64,000 nucleotides of DNA. Origin: Toxonevra muliebris (taxonomy: Eukaryota; Arthropoda; Insecta; Diptera; Pallopteridae). Numbering within the stretch: position 1 is the stretch's first letter; each line of letters begins with the position of its first letter. Below, piece after piece: positions 57,001-60,081 of the stretch. The position numbers and the translations under genes are program-made. The stretch is from assembly GCA_963691655.1 (NCBI GenBank), contig OY829328.1:34987890-35051889 (forward strand). Reading direction: 5' to 3'. The notes below the pieces were generated by a model that worked only from the letters and a program-made list of their open reading frames with translations, ran no database searches and was not told the origin of the DNA.

Positions 57001-59537
57001 TTTCATTGAAACGAAGAAAGTAATTAGCAGCCCTCAAAAACGAGGTTTTTTACAACAAGAAAGTTTTAAGATCTATTACATTTTTTAAGACAATTTAGTA
57101 TCCACCTAAGTTTAAAATGTAGAATTTCAACGAAATGAACTCTTGTGTGTCCGCACTATTAAGCTGGTTTTCATTTTTACCATAGTTATAATTGGTCAAT
57201 AGATAGAAGGTAAAATTTCAGTAGCACTCTTTTACTTAAATTTTTACAATGAAATTGAATTCAAAATGTCAAGATTCTAAGCCTAAAGTGCAAAAAGAGG
57301 AATGCCACCATCTATAAAACTTTAGTTTATAACTCTACAAACGAAAAAAGTCGACTTTAAATGTTTTTCTTTTAGTTTGCAGTCTCTAAAAATTACTATA
57401 GTTTTTATAACTGTATCCAAGTTTCTTGTACTGTTAAATTTGAATATATTAAAATTTTGCCAGAAACGAAATTCAGTATCAAAGAAATATATAAAAAAAA
57501 ATAAATTTTCCAAGTTAAAGATACTAAAATACTTTGAAAAATATTTAAACGTTGATAAATTATTCTTTTAGACTAAAATTAACTATGATAAAATTTTATT
57601 AGTAAGATTTTATTGGAACATATAAACTGTCTTTGGATTCTTTTTCCTTTGGTAAAACTACGGATTTTTGAAGTAGGGTTATAGTGTTTTAGTAAACTAT
57701 TATGCAAAACAATTTTACTATTTATAAGTCGGTGAACATTCAAACTATCTTAAAACGCCGGAACATGTATAACACAAAGCGAAACATTACTTTGAACGAG
57801 ACATAATACAGGTTGTAGGCCTAGTTGAATTACAAATAACTGCATACTAGAAGTTTCGAATACACCCTCAAAATCTGGACTTAACGGCAAAAAACCGATT
57901 TTCAGAGGTACATGTATATATTAAGTCAAAACTCCTAAATTTATCAACCGATTTTATATATTTTTATTTTGTGTAAATAGGAGAGAAAGGTACCTTTACC
58001 AGTATATAGCAGAATATATTGCTTCGGACTTGTGATCCAAAACATCTTACAAACTCGCATTTTTTAAATTTTTTACTCACATATTTGGTACTATATGAAG
58101 ATTGTTCTTCTTTAAGTTTCTAAACCATGAGCCATAGTTAATCAAAATCAAATTCAATTTATATAGGGTATAGAGATTTTAGGATCTCAATTCACATGCA
58201 ATAGGGGTCGCTGCTCGTCAAATTAATTAGCAAATTTGTTTGATTTTTTTGTAATAGGGGCCGCTGCTTCTCAAATTAATTTGTAAAACTAGGCAGCACT
58301 TTCAATTTCTTCACCATTTGACAATTTTTTTTCTTAAATTTTTCATTTCAAACAAAAGTAATAATTTTTTTCGGATGTTCAAAAAATAATCAATATATTT
58401 ATTTAACTAAAAATGTCTTTGCTTTGCTTTCATAATGAAATAATTAAAAAAGCCACTGGGAGATCTCAATATCAGTGCCATCTATTGAAAAGTAGTGAAA
58501 AATAAAGTAGTTACAGTTTAATCAAATGCTTTGTCTCATGACTTTTCATATTTTGTTGGAGGGTGGAGGGAGGAGGGAGGTGTAAATTCATTATGAAATA
58601 TGGTCCCAAAATATGTGTCTTGTGAAAATTTAAATTAAATTTAAATTAAATTAAAATTTCACAAATATTTGTGTTTGCTTGTGGTGTAACGTTGATATTT
58701 AAATTTAAAAATTAATCACTAAATAAATTTTGTTGTGAGAGTAAATAACTAAGTACTACAAATGGCGGCACATGCGTGTGTACATTACTTACTTAGTATT
58801 TTTAATGTGTCTCAAGTGTTATAAAAATCTAAACAAAATCTAAGTACATGCATATATAAATATGTGCAATATTTATAATGACACACCTGTGGTATATAGC
58901 GTAATAAATATAAACAGAATGCGAGTATTTCCTCCCTCCAGATATCGTAAACAATAAAAAAATACAAAGATCACATCAAACTTTCCTCGATTTTTTTTTG
59001 CAAACGTGTTGTGTTATTTTTGTGTTTTGTTATCTAAAATAATTGAAATTTTTTAATGGAGGTGCAACCACTTTATAGTATTGCTATCGATAGTATTTCA
59101 AAAAATATTTGACGTAGGAGCACTTTATAGATTTTATAAATAGTTAAGTTGTAATTTTAATAAGTCAGACATAGTACATAAAAGATTCATTTGCAAATTA
59201 TATACATAATAAAATTGGGCGCCACATGAAATCACAATACACACGAAGTCTAAACATAATCAGTCAAAAGTTAGCACAAGTTAAAGTGTGAGTTTTGGGC
59301 GAGTCCTCAGGGAATAGACACTGATACATTATTACTCATACAAAATAACCACGCGTATGTTTTCGCTGTTTTGTTGTTTTCCTCCAACCGTCAATTATAT
59401 TTATGTAACTCACCTGCGTCTTTAGTCTTGGCTGAATCCAACACTTGTAAATGAATAATGTGGCGTAAATAATCACCAATATGATTCATTAATTCTTTTG
59501 TATACATTTCGGTGTTATAGTTAACGTAAAACGTCAT
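5945..59537 (-). CDS. CARMIL: CARMIL: capping protein, Arp2/3 and myosin I linker (24 coding exons)
   Basis: This protein binds the actin-filament capping protein at membranes and weakens its hold on barbed ends, promoting actin assembly. The 24 exons described below join in frame into 1518 residues, close to or somewhat longer than vertebrate CARMILs. Seen in order: a PH-type domain (about 40-165), leucine-rich repeats (about 215-690) with LDLS/LDIS repeat cores, a helical dimerisation region (about 700-920), the CPI motif (1034-1050, [17 protein letters not shown]), the CSI motif (about 1066-1077, ending EGLEQFF), and a Ser/Thr/Asn/Gly-rich tail. Short blocks such as [18 protein letters not shown] and [12 protein letters not shown] match the family closely. 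All introns used are GT-AG. The most uncertain points are the start (Met1, Met11 or Met17 of the first exon, or an exon further upstream), the optional 42-bp exon 10, and which of two C-termini is used. Family assignment is very secure. Confidence 0.95.
6751..7250 (-). CDS. CARMIL: CARMIL exon 23 (Ser/Thr/Asn-rich tail)
   Basis: Encodes [20 protein letters not shown], then about 130 residues dominated by Ser, Thr, Asn and Gly, ending KEISTLFE. It ends in GAG followed by GTTTGA. Splicing there (phase 0) joins exon 24; if not spliced, translation adds one Val and stops at TGA (6745-6747). The acceptor follows a long A-rich run and ends ACAG. Confidence 0.88.
7535..7840. repeat. Decayed minisatellite, unit about 24-28 bp
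   Basis: A run of roughly a dozen variants of a unit like TCCGAATTCAAATTGA followed by TACT (for example CCGAAATCAAATTGATACT, CCGAATCTAAATTGAGACAT and CGAATCCAAATTAATACAT). It lies in CARMIL intron 22, between exon 23 and the Rpn13-like gene. Confidence 0.65.
8238..8657 (+). CDS. Rpn13/ADRM1-like DEUBAD-domain protein, intronless nested gene
   Basis: A 139-residue protein. Residues about 83-137 ([20 protein letters not shown] then [20 protein letters not shown] and [10 protein letters not shown]) match the DEUBAD domain of the 26S proteasome receptor Rpn13/ADRM1, which recruits and activates the deubiquitinase UCH37. The preceding NTLSMHLP fits the helix before it, and a DDDYD acidic patch lies between. 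The N-terminal Pru domain that binds ubiquitin and Rpn2 is absent. The gene has no introns, sits within CARMIL intron 22 on the opposite strand, and has AATAAA about 110 bases after the stop. These traits suggest a retroposed, trimmed Rpn13 copy, perhaps with restricted expression. The start ATG (AAAATG) is the first in frame. Family is confident; function is inferred. Confidence 0.82.
   Translation: MSEYNLSTTDLQCLFSKLSFGTFNNALENMDFYTALIDSNAISEIISISENVNTLSMHLPDNEFDDDYDPAVDEEFRKKEILIKTIASPQFRTVFMLFLTALQSAQLGPIIAQFNMPVDAVVAAYSGDVEEFLKVLERK
8765..8770 (+). terminator. Polyadenylation signal of the Rpn13-like gene
   Basis: AATAAA 108 bases after the TGA of the nested Rpn13-like frame, on the same strand, before the next CARMIL exon on the other strand. 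Confidence 0.5.
8938..8994 (-). CDS. CARMIL: CARMIL exon 22
   Basis: 18 codons plus split codons, encoding [19 protein letters not shown]. This is a short amphipathic helix-like segment between two low-complexity tails. Acceptor TTGTAG, donor G|GTGAGG. Confidence 0.9.
9066..9182 (-). CDS. CARMIL: CARMIL exon 21 (duplicated [10 protein letters not shown] motif)
   Basis: Encodes [39 protein letters not shown]. The decapeptide [10 protein letters not shown] occurs twice, 17 residues apart, suggesting a small internal duplication. Acceptor TTTAG, donor CCTG followed by GTAAGT. Confidence 0.9.
9251..9619 (-). CDS. CARMIL: CARMIL exon 20 (Pro/Ser-rich tail)
   Basis: Encodes [20 protein letters not shown], then Ser/Gly-rich sequence and the short block [20 protein letters not shown], ending TTPEKLDE. 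The KPRPWSVVG block is proline-containing and could be a ligand motif. The donor is G|GTTAGT. Frame is continuous with exons 19 and 21. Confidence 0.92.
9720..10308 (-). CDS. CARMIL: CARMIL exon 19 (capping-protein-binding exon)
   Basis: 196 codons, starting [18 protein letters not shown]. It carries the CPI motif [17 protein letters not shown] and, 15 residues later, the CSI segment [11 protein letters not shown]. Between them and the start is a Gly/Ser-rich linker with an acidic [10 protein letters not shown] patch. The exon ends [10 protein letters not shown] with donor G|GTGAGG. The plus-strand open frame over the same bases is a codon-bias shadow. Confidence 0.96.
9916..9948 (-). other. 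CSI motif (CARMIL-specific interaction)
   Basis: The residues [11 protein letters not shown] match the VDEGVDEFF-type CSI motif that lies just after CPI in CARMIL proteins and adds a second contact on capping protein. The spacing from CPI is as expected. Confidence 0.88.
9994..10044 (-). other. CPI motif (capping protein interaction)
   Basis: The residues [17 protein letters not shown] fit the family consensus LxHxTxxRPKx6P at every fixed position except Thr, which is Val here. In known CARMILs this motif wraps around the capping protein stalk and lowers its affinity for filament ends. Confidence 0.93.
10309..11636. other. CARMIL intron 18
   Basis: AT-rich intron of 1.3 kb. It holds a short GAGAGAGAG run near 11152 and TACATACATATATG-type simple sequence near 11297. 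Nothing else is recognised. Confidence 0.6.
11637..11708 (-). CDS. CARMIL: CARMIL exon 18
   Basis: 24 codons encoding [20 protein letters not shown] and ESPT. Acceptor TTTCAG, donor ACT followed by GTAAGT, phase 0 at both ends. Being phase-neutral and separated by 5.3 kb and 1.3 kb introns, it could be a cassette exon. Confidence 0.88.
11813..12451. mobile_element. hAT-type non-autonomous foldback element with 8-bp target duplication
   Basis: The element starts CAGGGAC and ends GTCCCTG, and is flanked on both sides by a perfect CTCTTAGG (11805-11812 and 12452-12459). An 8-bp duplication with CAGG-type ends is characteristic of hAT transposons. Both arms contain several copies of a unit like AACCATTATAAATAAGAAA / TTTTTTGGTTATTCATAA, in opposite orientation, so the whole can fold back. 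No transposase. Confidence 0.88.
12460..16989. other. Rest of CARMIL intron 17
   Basis: No gene is supported in these 4.5 kb. Apart from the repeat-like stretch 14270-14590 the DNA is AT-rich, with long A and T runs (for example 14802-14816 and 16580-16598). Confidence 0.6.
14270..14590. repeat. Diverged dispersed repeat (GTAGGCGTGGCAC type)
   Basis: Two related halves each contain GGGAAGTAGGCGTGGCAC- or GAGTAGGCATGGAGG-like sequence followed by (C)GATTTT and TATGAAACTTTACAAG / TGCAAAGTTTCAGACA. Sequence of this style is common as an interspersed repeat in fly genomes. The element family is not identified. Confidence 0.4.
16990..17152 (-). CDS. CARMIL: CARMIL exon 17 (end of helical domain)
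   Basis: Encodes [36 protein letters not shown] and onward to [11 protein letters not shown]. The [12 protein letters not shown] stretch corresponds to SDRIVDEILDAL in human CARMIL1. Acceptor TTTCAG, donor CAT followed by GTAAGT. Confidence 0.95.
17193..17474 (-). CDS. Acidic ORF with MG...CCC start: nested small gene or alternative CARMIL first exon
   Basis: A 93-residue frame in CARMIL intron 16, same strand. It starts [20 protein letters not shown]: Gly2 could be myristoylated and three adjacent cysteines could be palmitoylated. Residues about 25-72 are strongly acidic (runs such as EEEEDEE and [10 protein letters not shown]), followed by basic [13 protein letters not shown]. An in-frame TAA lies 24 bases before the ATG, whose context (A at -3) is good. 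The stop is only 40 bases before exon 17. A GT at 17211 (weak, GTGTAA) would splice out 59 bases and join exon 17 in frame, giving KFSV-EIEQSL; alternatively AATAAA about 10 bases after the stop could end a separate transcript. I do not recognise a family. That it is coding rests on acidic codon structure and composition against an AT-rich intron. Confidence 0.5.
   Translation of the reverse strand: MGRVIRTLCCCFRGETEIRKNTLENEEEEDEEIEYEQEISVADNLKYNSATEKLLSKPKSDDDDYDDEEEREKHARAANIKKLLKFSVCNLKL
17551..17557 (-). promoter_or_regulatory. Possible initiator for the MG...CCC ORF
   Basis: TCAGTGC on the minus strand about 80 bases before the ATG at 17474 resembles the fly initiator. Nearby are the palindrome AACAGCTGTT (an E-box CAGCTG) and a repeated GCTAGC around 17580-17592. 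This is weak evidence for a promoter inside the intron. Confidence 0.25.
17558..18760. other. CARMIL intron 16, upstream part
   Basis: Contains the presumed promoter side of the small MG...CCC ORF (17558-17700). No other exon or element is recognised up to exon 16. Confidence 0.5.
18761..19493 (-). CDS. CARMIL: CARMIL exon 16 (last LRRs and helical dimerisation domain)
   Basis: The largest exon (733 bp). It opens with [20 protein letters not shown] and the last repeat, passes FPVFD and HPEKT, then encodes a helical region ([20 protein letters not shown] onward). It ends [11 protein letters not shown], matching the vertebrate segment before the dimerisation helix. It leaves GG for a Gly codon completed by exon 17. 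Confidence 0.96.
19565..19816 (-). CDS. CARMIL: CARMIL exon 15 (LRR)
   Basis: Encodes [20 protein letters not shown] through [16 protein letters not shown], covering about three LRRs. The donor is GGG followed by TAAAT (G|GTAAAT), with the Asp codon completed by exon 16. Confidence 0.96.
19885..20036 (-). CDS. CARMIL: CARMIL exon 14 (LRR)
   Basis: Encodes [20 protein letters not shown] through [12 protein letters not shown]. The NLLLGLACN block is near-identical to vertebrate CARMIL. The donor A|GTAAGT leaves one base completed by exon 15. Confidence 0.96.
20113..20294 (-). CDS. CARMIL: CARMIL exon 13 (LRR)
   Basis: Encodes [20 protein letters not shown], then the signature [20 protein letters not shown] and [16 protein letters not shown]. 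The split Lys codon (AA|A) joins exon 14. Confidence 0.96.
20295..20914. other. CARMIL intron 12
   Basis: 620 bp, AT-rich, with many ATTAATT / GATTAA steps around 20600-20880. Nothing coding is recognised. Confidence 0.5.
20915..20992 (-). CDS. CARMIL: CARMIL exon 12 (LRR)
   Basis: 26 codons encoding [20 protein letters not shown] and DITLEN, one LRR. Acceptor TCTAG, donor AAT followed by GTATGT. Phase 0 at both ends. Confidence 0.95.
21073..21260 (-). CDS. CARMIL: CARMIL exon 11 (LRR)
   Basis: Encodes [20 protein letters not shown] through [17 protein letters not shown], two to three LRRs with a YLDLSGN core. The donor is ACT followed by GTAAGT (phase 0). Confidence 0.96.
21261..21928. other. 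CARMIL intron 10
   Basis: 668 bp of AT-rich sequence between the optional exon 10 and exon 11. No feature is recognised. Confidence 0.5.
21929..21970 (-). CDS. CARMIL: CARMIL exon 10 (42-bp optional cassette exon)
   Basis: Encodes 14 residues, [14 protein letters not shown]. The acceptor is TGTAG and the donor is the weak GTTTGA. Entry and exit phases are identical, so skipping it keeps the frame. Vertebrate CARMIL aligns across exon 9 to exon 11 without needing it, and its GA...L...K pattern resembles the first residues of exon 11 ([14 protein letters not shown]). It may be an alternatively used or duplicated LRR segment. Isoform use cannot be decided from sequence. Confidence 0.68.
22207..22304 (-). 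CDS. CARMIL: CARMIL exon 9 (LRR)
   Basis: Encodes [20 protein letters not shown] and [12 protein letters not shown], one LRR with the LxLxxN core (TIDLSHN). It ends with one base, G, that can be completed by either exon 10 or exon 11. Confidence 0.95.
22367..22528 (-). CDS. CARMIL: CARMIL exon 8 (LRR)
   Basis: Encodes [19 protein letters not shown] through [13 protein letters not shown], the first complete leucine-rich repeats. The acceptor is TTACAG and the donor is AAG followed by GTATGA; the split Arg codon is completed by exon 9. Confidence 0.96.
22648..22737 (-). CDS. CARMIL: CARMIL exon 7 (N-terminal LRR cap)
   Basis: Encodes [18 protein letters not shown] and [13 protein letters not shown], the best conserved block of the family. 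The 64-bp intron before it and the exon 8 junction (Lys, AA|A) both keep frame. Confidence 0.96.
22802..22938 (-). CDS. CARMIL: CARMIL exon 6 (linker to LRR)
   Basis: Encodes [18 protein letters not shown], then [20 protein letters not shown] and DFHGVPYR, with the conserved GPCGGF block. The donor is the non-optimal GTTTGT, so the Arg codon is split (AG|A). It lies across a 9.3-kb intron from exon 5. Confidence 0.95.
23262..23480. repeat. Dispersed repeat, copy 1
   Basis: Starts with CCTTTGACGCCCGAATTTTA and ends with CCACTGGATAAC...TCTCCAATCTT. The same start and end occur at 61637-62110, where about 250 extra bases including a tRNA-like SINE head lie between them. It is a repeat family with two copies in this window. 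Confidence 0.65.
25142..25161. repeat. Perfect 8-bp hairpin with TTTT loop
   Basis: GTCGTACG-TTTT-CGTACGAC. Small but perfect, and GC-richer than the surroundings. Function unknown. Confidence 0.6.
25781..25858. repeat. Perfect 27-bp inverted repeat with palindromic loop
   Basis: The arms 25781-25807 and 25832-25858 are exact reverse complements (arm starts TCGTCGCCTGAGAATTGATT). The 24-base loop contains its own palindrome, TACAAATTTGTA. It could be a MITE core, a hairpin RNA or a recent palindromic insertion. Confidence 0.85.
27830..28810. mobile_element. Foldback element, about 1 kb, arms about 330-400 bp
   Basis: The left half matches the reverse complement of the right half over most of its length. 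Shared blocks include CTATTCGATATATGACTATA, AACGAACGCGAAACCTA, ATCATGGAAGAAAGGAAAAA and TCGAAAAGTAGTTG. Terminal bases are (C)TGTGCAACA and TGTTGCAC(TG). Only a short centre (about 28230-28430) is unpaired. There is no coding frame. The long inverted arms define it as a foldback-type or palindromic MITE. Confidence 0.8.
28866..30145 (-). mobile_element. DD37E IS630-Tc1-mariner transposon, apparently complete
   Basis: 1280 bp with inverted ends AAGCGCGGTTCACGC(A/C)AAAT followed by TGGCACG, flanked on each side by TA, the target duplication of this superfamily. It carries one uninterrupted transposase. Complete ends plus an intact frame suggest recent insertion into CARMIL intron 5. Confidence 0.9.
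28996..29991 (-). CDS. Tc1/mariner-superfamily transposase, DD37E, intact
   Basis: 331 residues. Two N-terminal helix-turn-helix units (about 5-50 and 60-100, the second with [19 protein letters not shown]) would bind the inverted repeats. The catalytic core has Asp in [12 protein letters not shown] (about 140-142), a second Asp in [11 protein letters not shown], and Glu in [11 protein letters not shown]. There are 37 residues between the second Asp and the Glu, hence the DD37E signature. Length is normal for the group (330-350). [16 protein letters not shown] is shared with the degraded copies at 38787-39540 and 47090-47750, but the rest is diverged, so it belongs to another subfamily. It would cut and paste its own element. 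Confidence 0.92.
   Translation of the reverse strand: MHNGAANRKLIVNKFIENPSWSGSKIAKVLNISKRTVIKRYKETLSVERAKKVVNKTGTTNLKAKILRSIKSNPGLSDSDRAKKFNTSKSTARRIRIKAGLKCYRAIKYPNRTDKQNLLDKKRARLLYNNVLTKFNGCIIVDDESYVKFDLKQLPDQKFYMATNRVPSKFKYIKIDKFAKKAMVWQAICSCGLKSRAFVTSSSMTSDISIKECLSKRLLPFVRHHHSPVKFWPDLASCHYSKETMDWYQTNKVDVVPKYMNPPNCPQLRPIEKYWAITKYKLKKNSGIVKNVNSMLVKWNQIAAKVSRADVQRLMGSIKRNTRNFLHNKEI
30146..32255. repeat. AAATATGC-rich repeat remnant and rest of intron 5
   Basis: AAAATATGCA-like motifs flank the DD37E element (28850, 30170) and continue to 31150; ATGCATTTATTGTAAAATAT occurs twice (31076 and 31127). The DD37E element may have inserted into this older repeat. A minus-strand open frame at 30517-30765 is too weak to assign. 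A GA microsatellite lies at 31458-31482. Confidence 0.4.
31458..31482. repeat. (GA)n microsatellite
   Basis: About 12 GA units in a row. GAGA tracts can bind GAGA factor in flies, but here it is intronic and may be neutral. Confidence 0.85.
32256..32339 (-). CDS. CARMIL: CARMIL exon 5 (PH domain C-terminal helix)
   Basis: 28 codons encoding [18 protein letters not shown] and [10 protein letters not shown], the closing helix of the PH domain and the linker to the LRR region. Acceptor GTAG, donor AAAG followed by GTAATT. Both ends are phase 0. Confidence 0.93.
32424..32552 (-). CDS. CARMIL: CARMIL exon 4 (PH domain)
   Basis: 43 codons, beginning [17 protein letters not shown] and continuing through [14 protein letters not shown], typical of the CARMIL PH domain. 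The donor after TCG is GTAAAT. Both ends are phase 0. Confidence 0.92.
32625..32675 (-). CDS. CARMIL: CARMIL exon 3 (PH domain)
   Basis: A 17-codon micro-exon encoding [17 protein letters not shown], a highly conserved strand pair of the PH domain. The acceptor is TTCAG and the donor is ACAAAG followed by GTAAGT. Both ends are phase 0. Confidence 0.93.
33990..34215 (+). repeat. Dispersed retroelement-like repeat, copy A
   Basis: Contains CTACAGTTTTATGCCGAA, GGCGAAGTGAAAAGC and TGCCATTACCAGCCAAG, also present in copy B at 60979-61215. The motif resembles a repeat I associate with tephritid flies (CTACAGTTTTATGCCGAA...GGTTTGCCATTGCCTGCC). Non-coding. Confidence 0.6.
34216..35439. other. CARMIL intron 2, unassigned stretch
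   Basis: AT-rich, no feature recognised. Confidence 0.5.
35440..36381 (-). mobile_element. R1-clade non-LTR retrotransposon 3' fragment
   Basis: The minus strand encodes [15 protein letters not shown] and [16 protein letters not shown] (36320-36220), the C-terminal region that follows the reverse transcriptase in R1-like elements, then decayed helical sequence ([21 protein letters not shown]). Below it, the minus strand reads TTCCCGCGGTAAGGTATGCC then TGTCGTAAGAGG, a 3' UTR-like block I recognise from fly non-LTR elements. It is 5'-truncated and broken. Confidence 0.75.
36382..37449. other. CARMIL intron 2, unassigned stretch
   Basis: Contains CATCATCATCAGCAGCAACC simple sequence (36863-36885) and a T run near 37086. 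No gene is supported. Confidence 0.5.
37450..37926. mobile_element. AGTGCGGAC-ended MITE, copy A
   Basis: Inverted ends ATAGTGCGGAC...GTTCGCACTAT. The internal CAGGCAAATTTAGCATTTCG and AGATCTATTACATTTTTTAA blocks are shared with copy B at 56434-57158. No coding capacity. Confidence 0.72.
38787..39540 (+). pseudogene. DD37E-type transposase pseudogene, subfamily 2
   Basis: The reading starts near ATGAGCAGCGAAATAGATG. Recognisable pieces: [39 protein letters not shown] (first catalytic Asp), KFLVW then AICSC, and [20 protein letters not shown] followed by QKRLLPFI. At least one frameshift (about 39150) and several stops. The C-terminal third with the last catalytic residue is missing. It is closest to the copy at 47090-47750. 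Confidence 0.8.
39661..40217. other. CARMIL intron 2, unassigned stretch
   Basis: No feature recognised between the transposase remnant and the TTAA-flanked element. Confidence 0.5.
40222..40741. mobile_element. TTAA-flanked MITE (piggyBac-like)
   Basis: 520 bp with inverted ends GGGGGCATG(T/C)(C/T)CATTGCTC, exactly bounded by TTAA on both sides (40218-40221 and 40742-40745). TTAA duplications with G/C-run ends are typical of piggyBac-related elements. No transposase inside. Confidence 0.82.
41180..41960 (+). pseudogene. I/R1-type non-LTR retrotransposon remnant (reverse transcriptase to RNase H)
   Basis: The plus strand encodes [20 protein letters not shown] and VFTKRRNK, then [32 protein letters not shown] and [15 protein letters not shown], which is the thumb region after the reverse transcriptase. 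An RNase H-like [15 protein letters not shown] lies near 41868-41912. Frameshifts and stops interrupt it. Carrying an RNase H suggests the I, LOA or R1-related branch. Confidence 0.78.
41961..42740. other. CARMIL intron 2, end next to exon 2
   Basis: AT-rich, A run at 41999-42010. No other feature recognised. Confidence 0.5.
42741..42838 (-). CDS. CARMIL: CARMIL exon 2 (PH domain start)
   Basis: The exon encodes (E)[17 protein letters not shown] followed by [15 protein letters not shown], the first strands of the CARMIL PH domain. The acceptor is TTGCAG and the donor is TTG followed by GTGAGT. It enters in phase 1 and leaves in phase 0. It is isolated by more than 10 kb of intron on each side. 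Confidence 0.92.
43960..44140 (+). pseudogene. mariner-type transposase C-terminal remnant
   Basis: [18 protein letters not shown] then [17 protein letters not shown] and [12 protein letters not shown] reads in one frame with two TAG stops. This matches the PPYSPDLNxLDxxxWG...L block near the last catalytic residue of mariner-like transposases. Only about 55 codons survive. Confidence 0.62.
44150..46262. other. CARMIL intron 1, unassigned stretch
   Basis: AT-rich intron with no gene supported. Confidence 0.5.
46263..46478. mobile_element. Short MITE with GATCAAAAAGTTCCCGGAA ends
   Basis: GATCAAAAAGTTCCCGGAAT (46271-46290) is repeated in exact inverted form at 46448-46467. TATA steps lie just outside both ends. 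About 215 bp, no coding sequence. Probably an internally deleted TA-inserting element. Confidence 0.75.
47090..47750 (-). pseudogene. DD37E-type transposase pseudogene, subfamily 2, opposite orientation
   Basis: The minus strand reads [40 protein letters not shown] (first catalytic Asp), and after a break [20 protein letters not shown] with the final acidic position, then a degenerate tail. Frame is lost between 47350 and 47450. It shares CCIMDDETY and KVQKV with the plus-strand remnant at 38787-39540. Confidence 0.82.
47751..53550. other. CARMIL intron 1, unassigned stretch
   Basis: 5.8 kb of AT-rich intron. Many poly-T and poly-A runs (for example 49460-49473). No gene or clear element recognised; the open frames here lack any protein-like pattern. 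Confidence 0.5.
53610..53680 (-). other. GC-richer patch, candidate untranslated first exon
   Basis: The minus strand reads GACGACGTCAACGACAACAC...CATTAAACTTGTGTG followed by GTAAGC. Composition and a usable donor stand out from the intron. It could be an alternative 5' exon of CARMIL or simply CAACGA simple sequence. Confidence 0.2.
53996..54012. repeat. (GT)n microsatellite
   Basis: About eight GT units. Confidence 0.85.
54083..54104. repeat. (AATA)n microsatellite
   Basis: Five tandem AATA units followed by AGAGAG. Confidence 0.85.
54105..56433. other. CARMIL intron 1, unassigned stretch
   Basis: No feature recognised apart from AT-rich simple sequence. Confidence 0.5.
56434..57158. mobile_element. 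AGTGCGGA-ended MITE, copy B, split by a nested insertion
   Basis: Starts AGTGCGGATACACG after TTAA and ends TGTGTGTCCGCACTA before TTAA. It shares CAGGCAAATTTAACATTTCG and AGATCTATTACATTTTTTAA with copy A. A second element occupies 56510-56998, so this copy is older than that insertion. Confidence 0.75.
56510..56998. mobile_element. Nested hAT-like MITE with GTACTGATTT subterminal repeats
   Basis: The ends resemble each other in inverted form (TAGGGTACCCAGA against TAGCGTAGCCAGA). The direct repeat AATTTCATT flanks it (56501-56509 and 56999-57007), giving an 8-9 bp target duplication. Several GTACTGATTT copies lie near both ends, as expected for hAT transposase binding sites. No coding capacity. 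Confidence 0.72.
58621..58663. repeat. AT-rich near-perfect palindrome
   Basis: TGTGAAAATTTAAATTAAAT... is closely mirrored by ...TTAATTTAAAATTTCACA-type sequence over about 43 bases. Confidence 0.7.
59085..59092. promoter_or_regulatory. TATCGATA, DRE-like site
   Basis: Exact match to the Drosophila DREF-binding core. It lies 320 bases inside intron 1 from exon 1. A chance match is possible. Confidence 0.3.
59414..59537 (-). CDS. CARMIL: CARMIL exon 1 (candidate N-terminus)
   Basis: Encodes 41 residues and ends with a strong donor (GCAG followed by GTGAGT). It leaves one base (G) that completes the first Glu codon of exon 2, giving TKDA-ESVK, which resembles the start of the PH domain in other flies. 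An in-frame TAA lies directly before the first ATG at 59537. Met11 at 59507 has a better start context (G at -3). The first 30 residues match nothing I recognise, so the true start may be Met11, Met17 or a separate upstream exon. Confidence 0.62.
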
Positions 59538-60081
59538 TTATTTCTTGAAATTTCAATATTAAACTATTTTAAAACAAATTAACTGTTCAGTTTTAGTTTT
59601 AACTTAAATGGAATTTGCATTTTAGACCAAAATATTTTTATCTATTTATTTTTCAGTATAGGAATTTAGTTTTGTCAGGTAAACGTCTTGAATTCTCAAC
59701 TACAAATGAGTCAATTTTCGTATGTACGTATATTTCAAATTTCTTCACAGTTCAGCTTTTCTTATCAGCGTCAACACCAATACCAAAGTGTTTGTAGGAA
59801 ATTAAAGAACAGCAAAATACTTTGTTTTTTGAAAAGAGCTTTTATATTACGAATCTTCAATTCATACACACAGAACTAATACGTAAACAAAGTTACTCGT
59901 ATTTTAGTACTTGCTACATACATATGGTCGTAGTATTAATAATTGATAAGGCAAATATCGTAAAACTTGTGTCAATAAAAGAATGAAGCAAAGGAACCTC
60001 AGGTCTAGAAGAAAAAAGTGATATACGAGTAAGTAAAGAAGGTTAATATCTCTAGACTTCATCGCTATCAAATGTGTTTAT
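59538..60081. other. 5' flank of CARMIL exon 1
   Basis: Expected to hold a 5' UTR, promoter or further intron. No TATA box, initiator or acceptor stands out clearly; TTTTAAAATAG just above the ATG could be an acceptor. Confidence 0.35.

Larger units (their letters stand above)
57159..59413. other. CARMIL intron 1, part next to exon 1
   Basis: Contains an imperfect direct repeat of TAGGGG(T/C)CGCTGCT...CAAATTAATT (58201-58235 and 58254-58288), an AT palindrome (58621-58663) and TATCGATA (59085-59092). No gene recognised. Confidence 0.5.
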
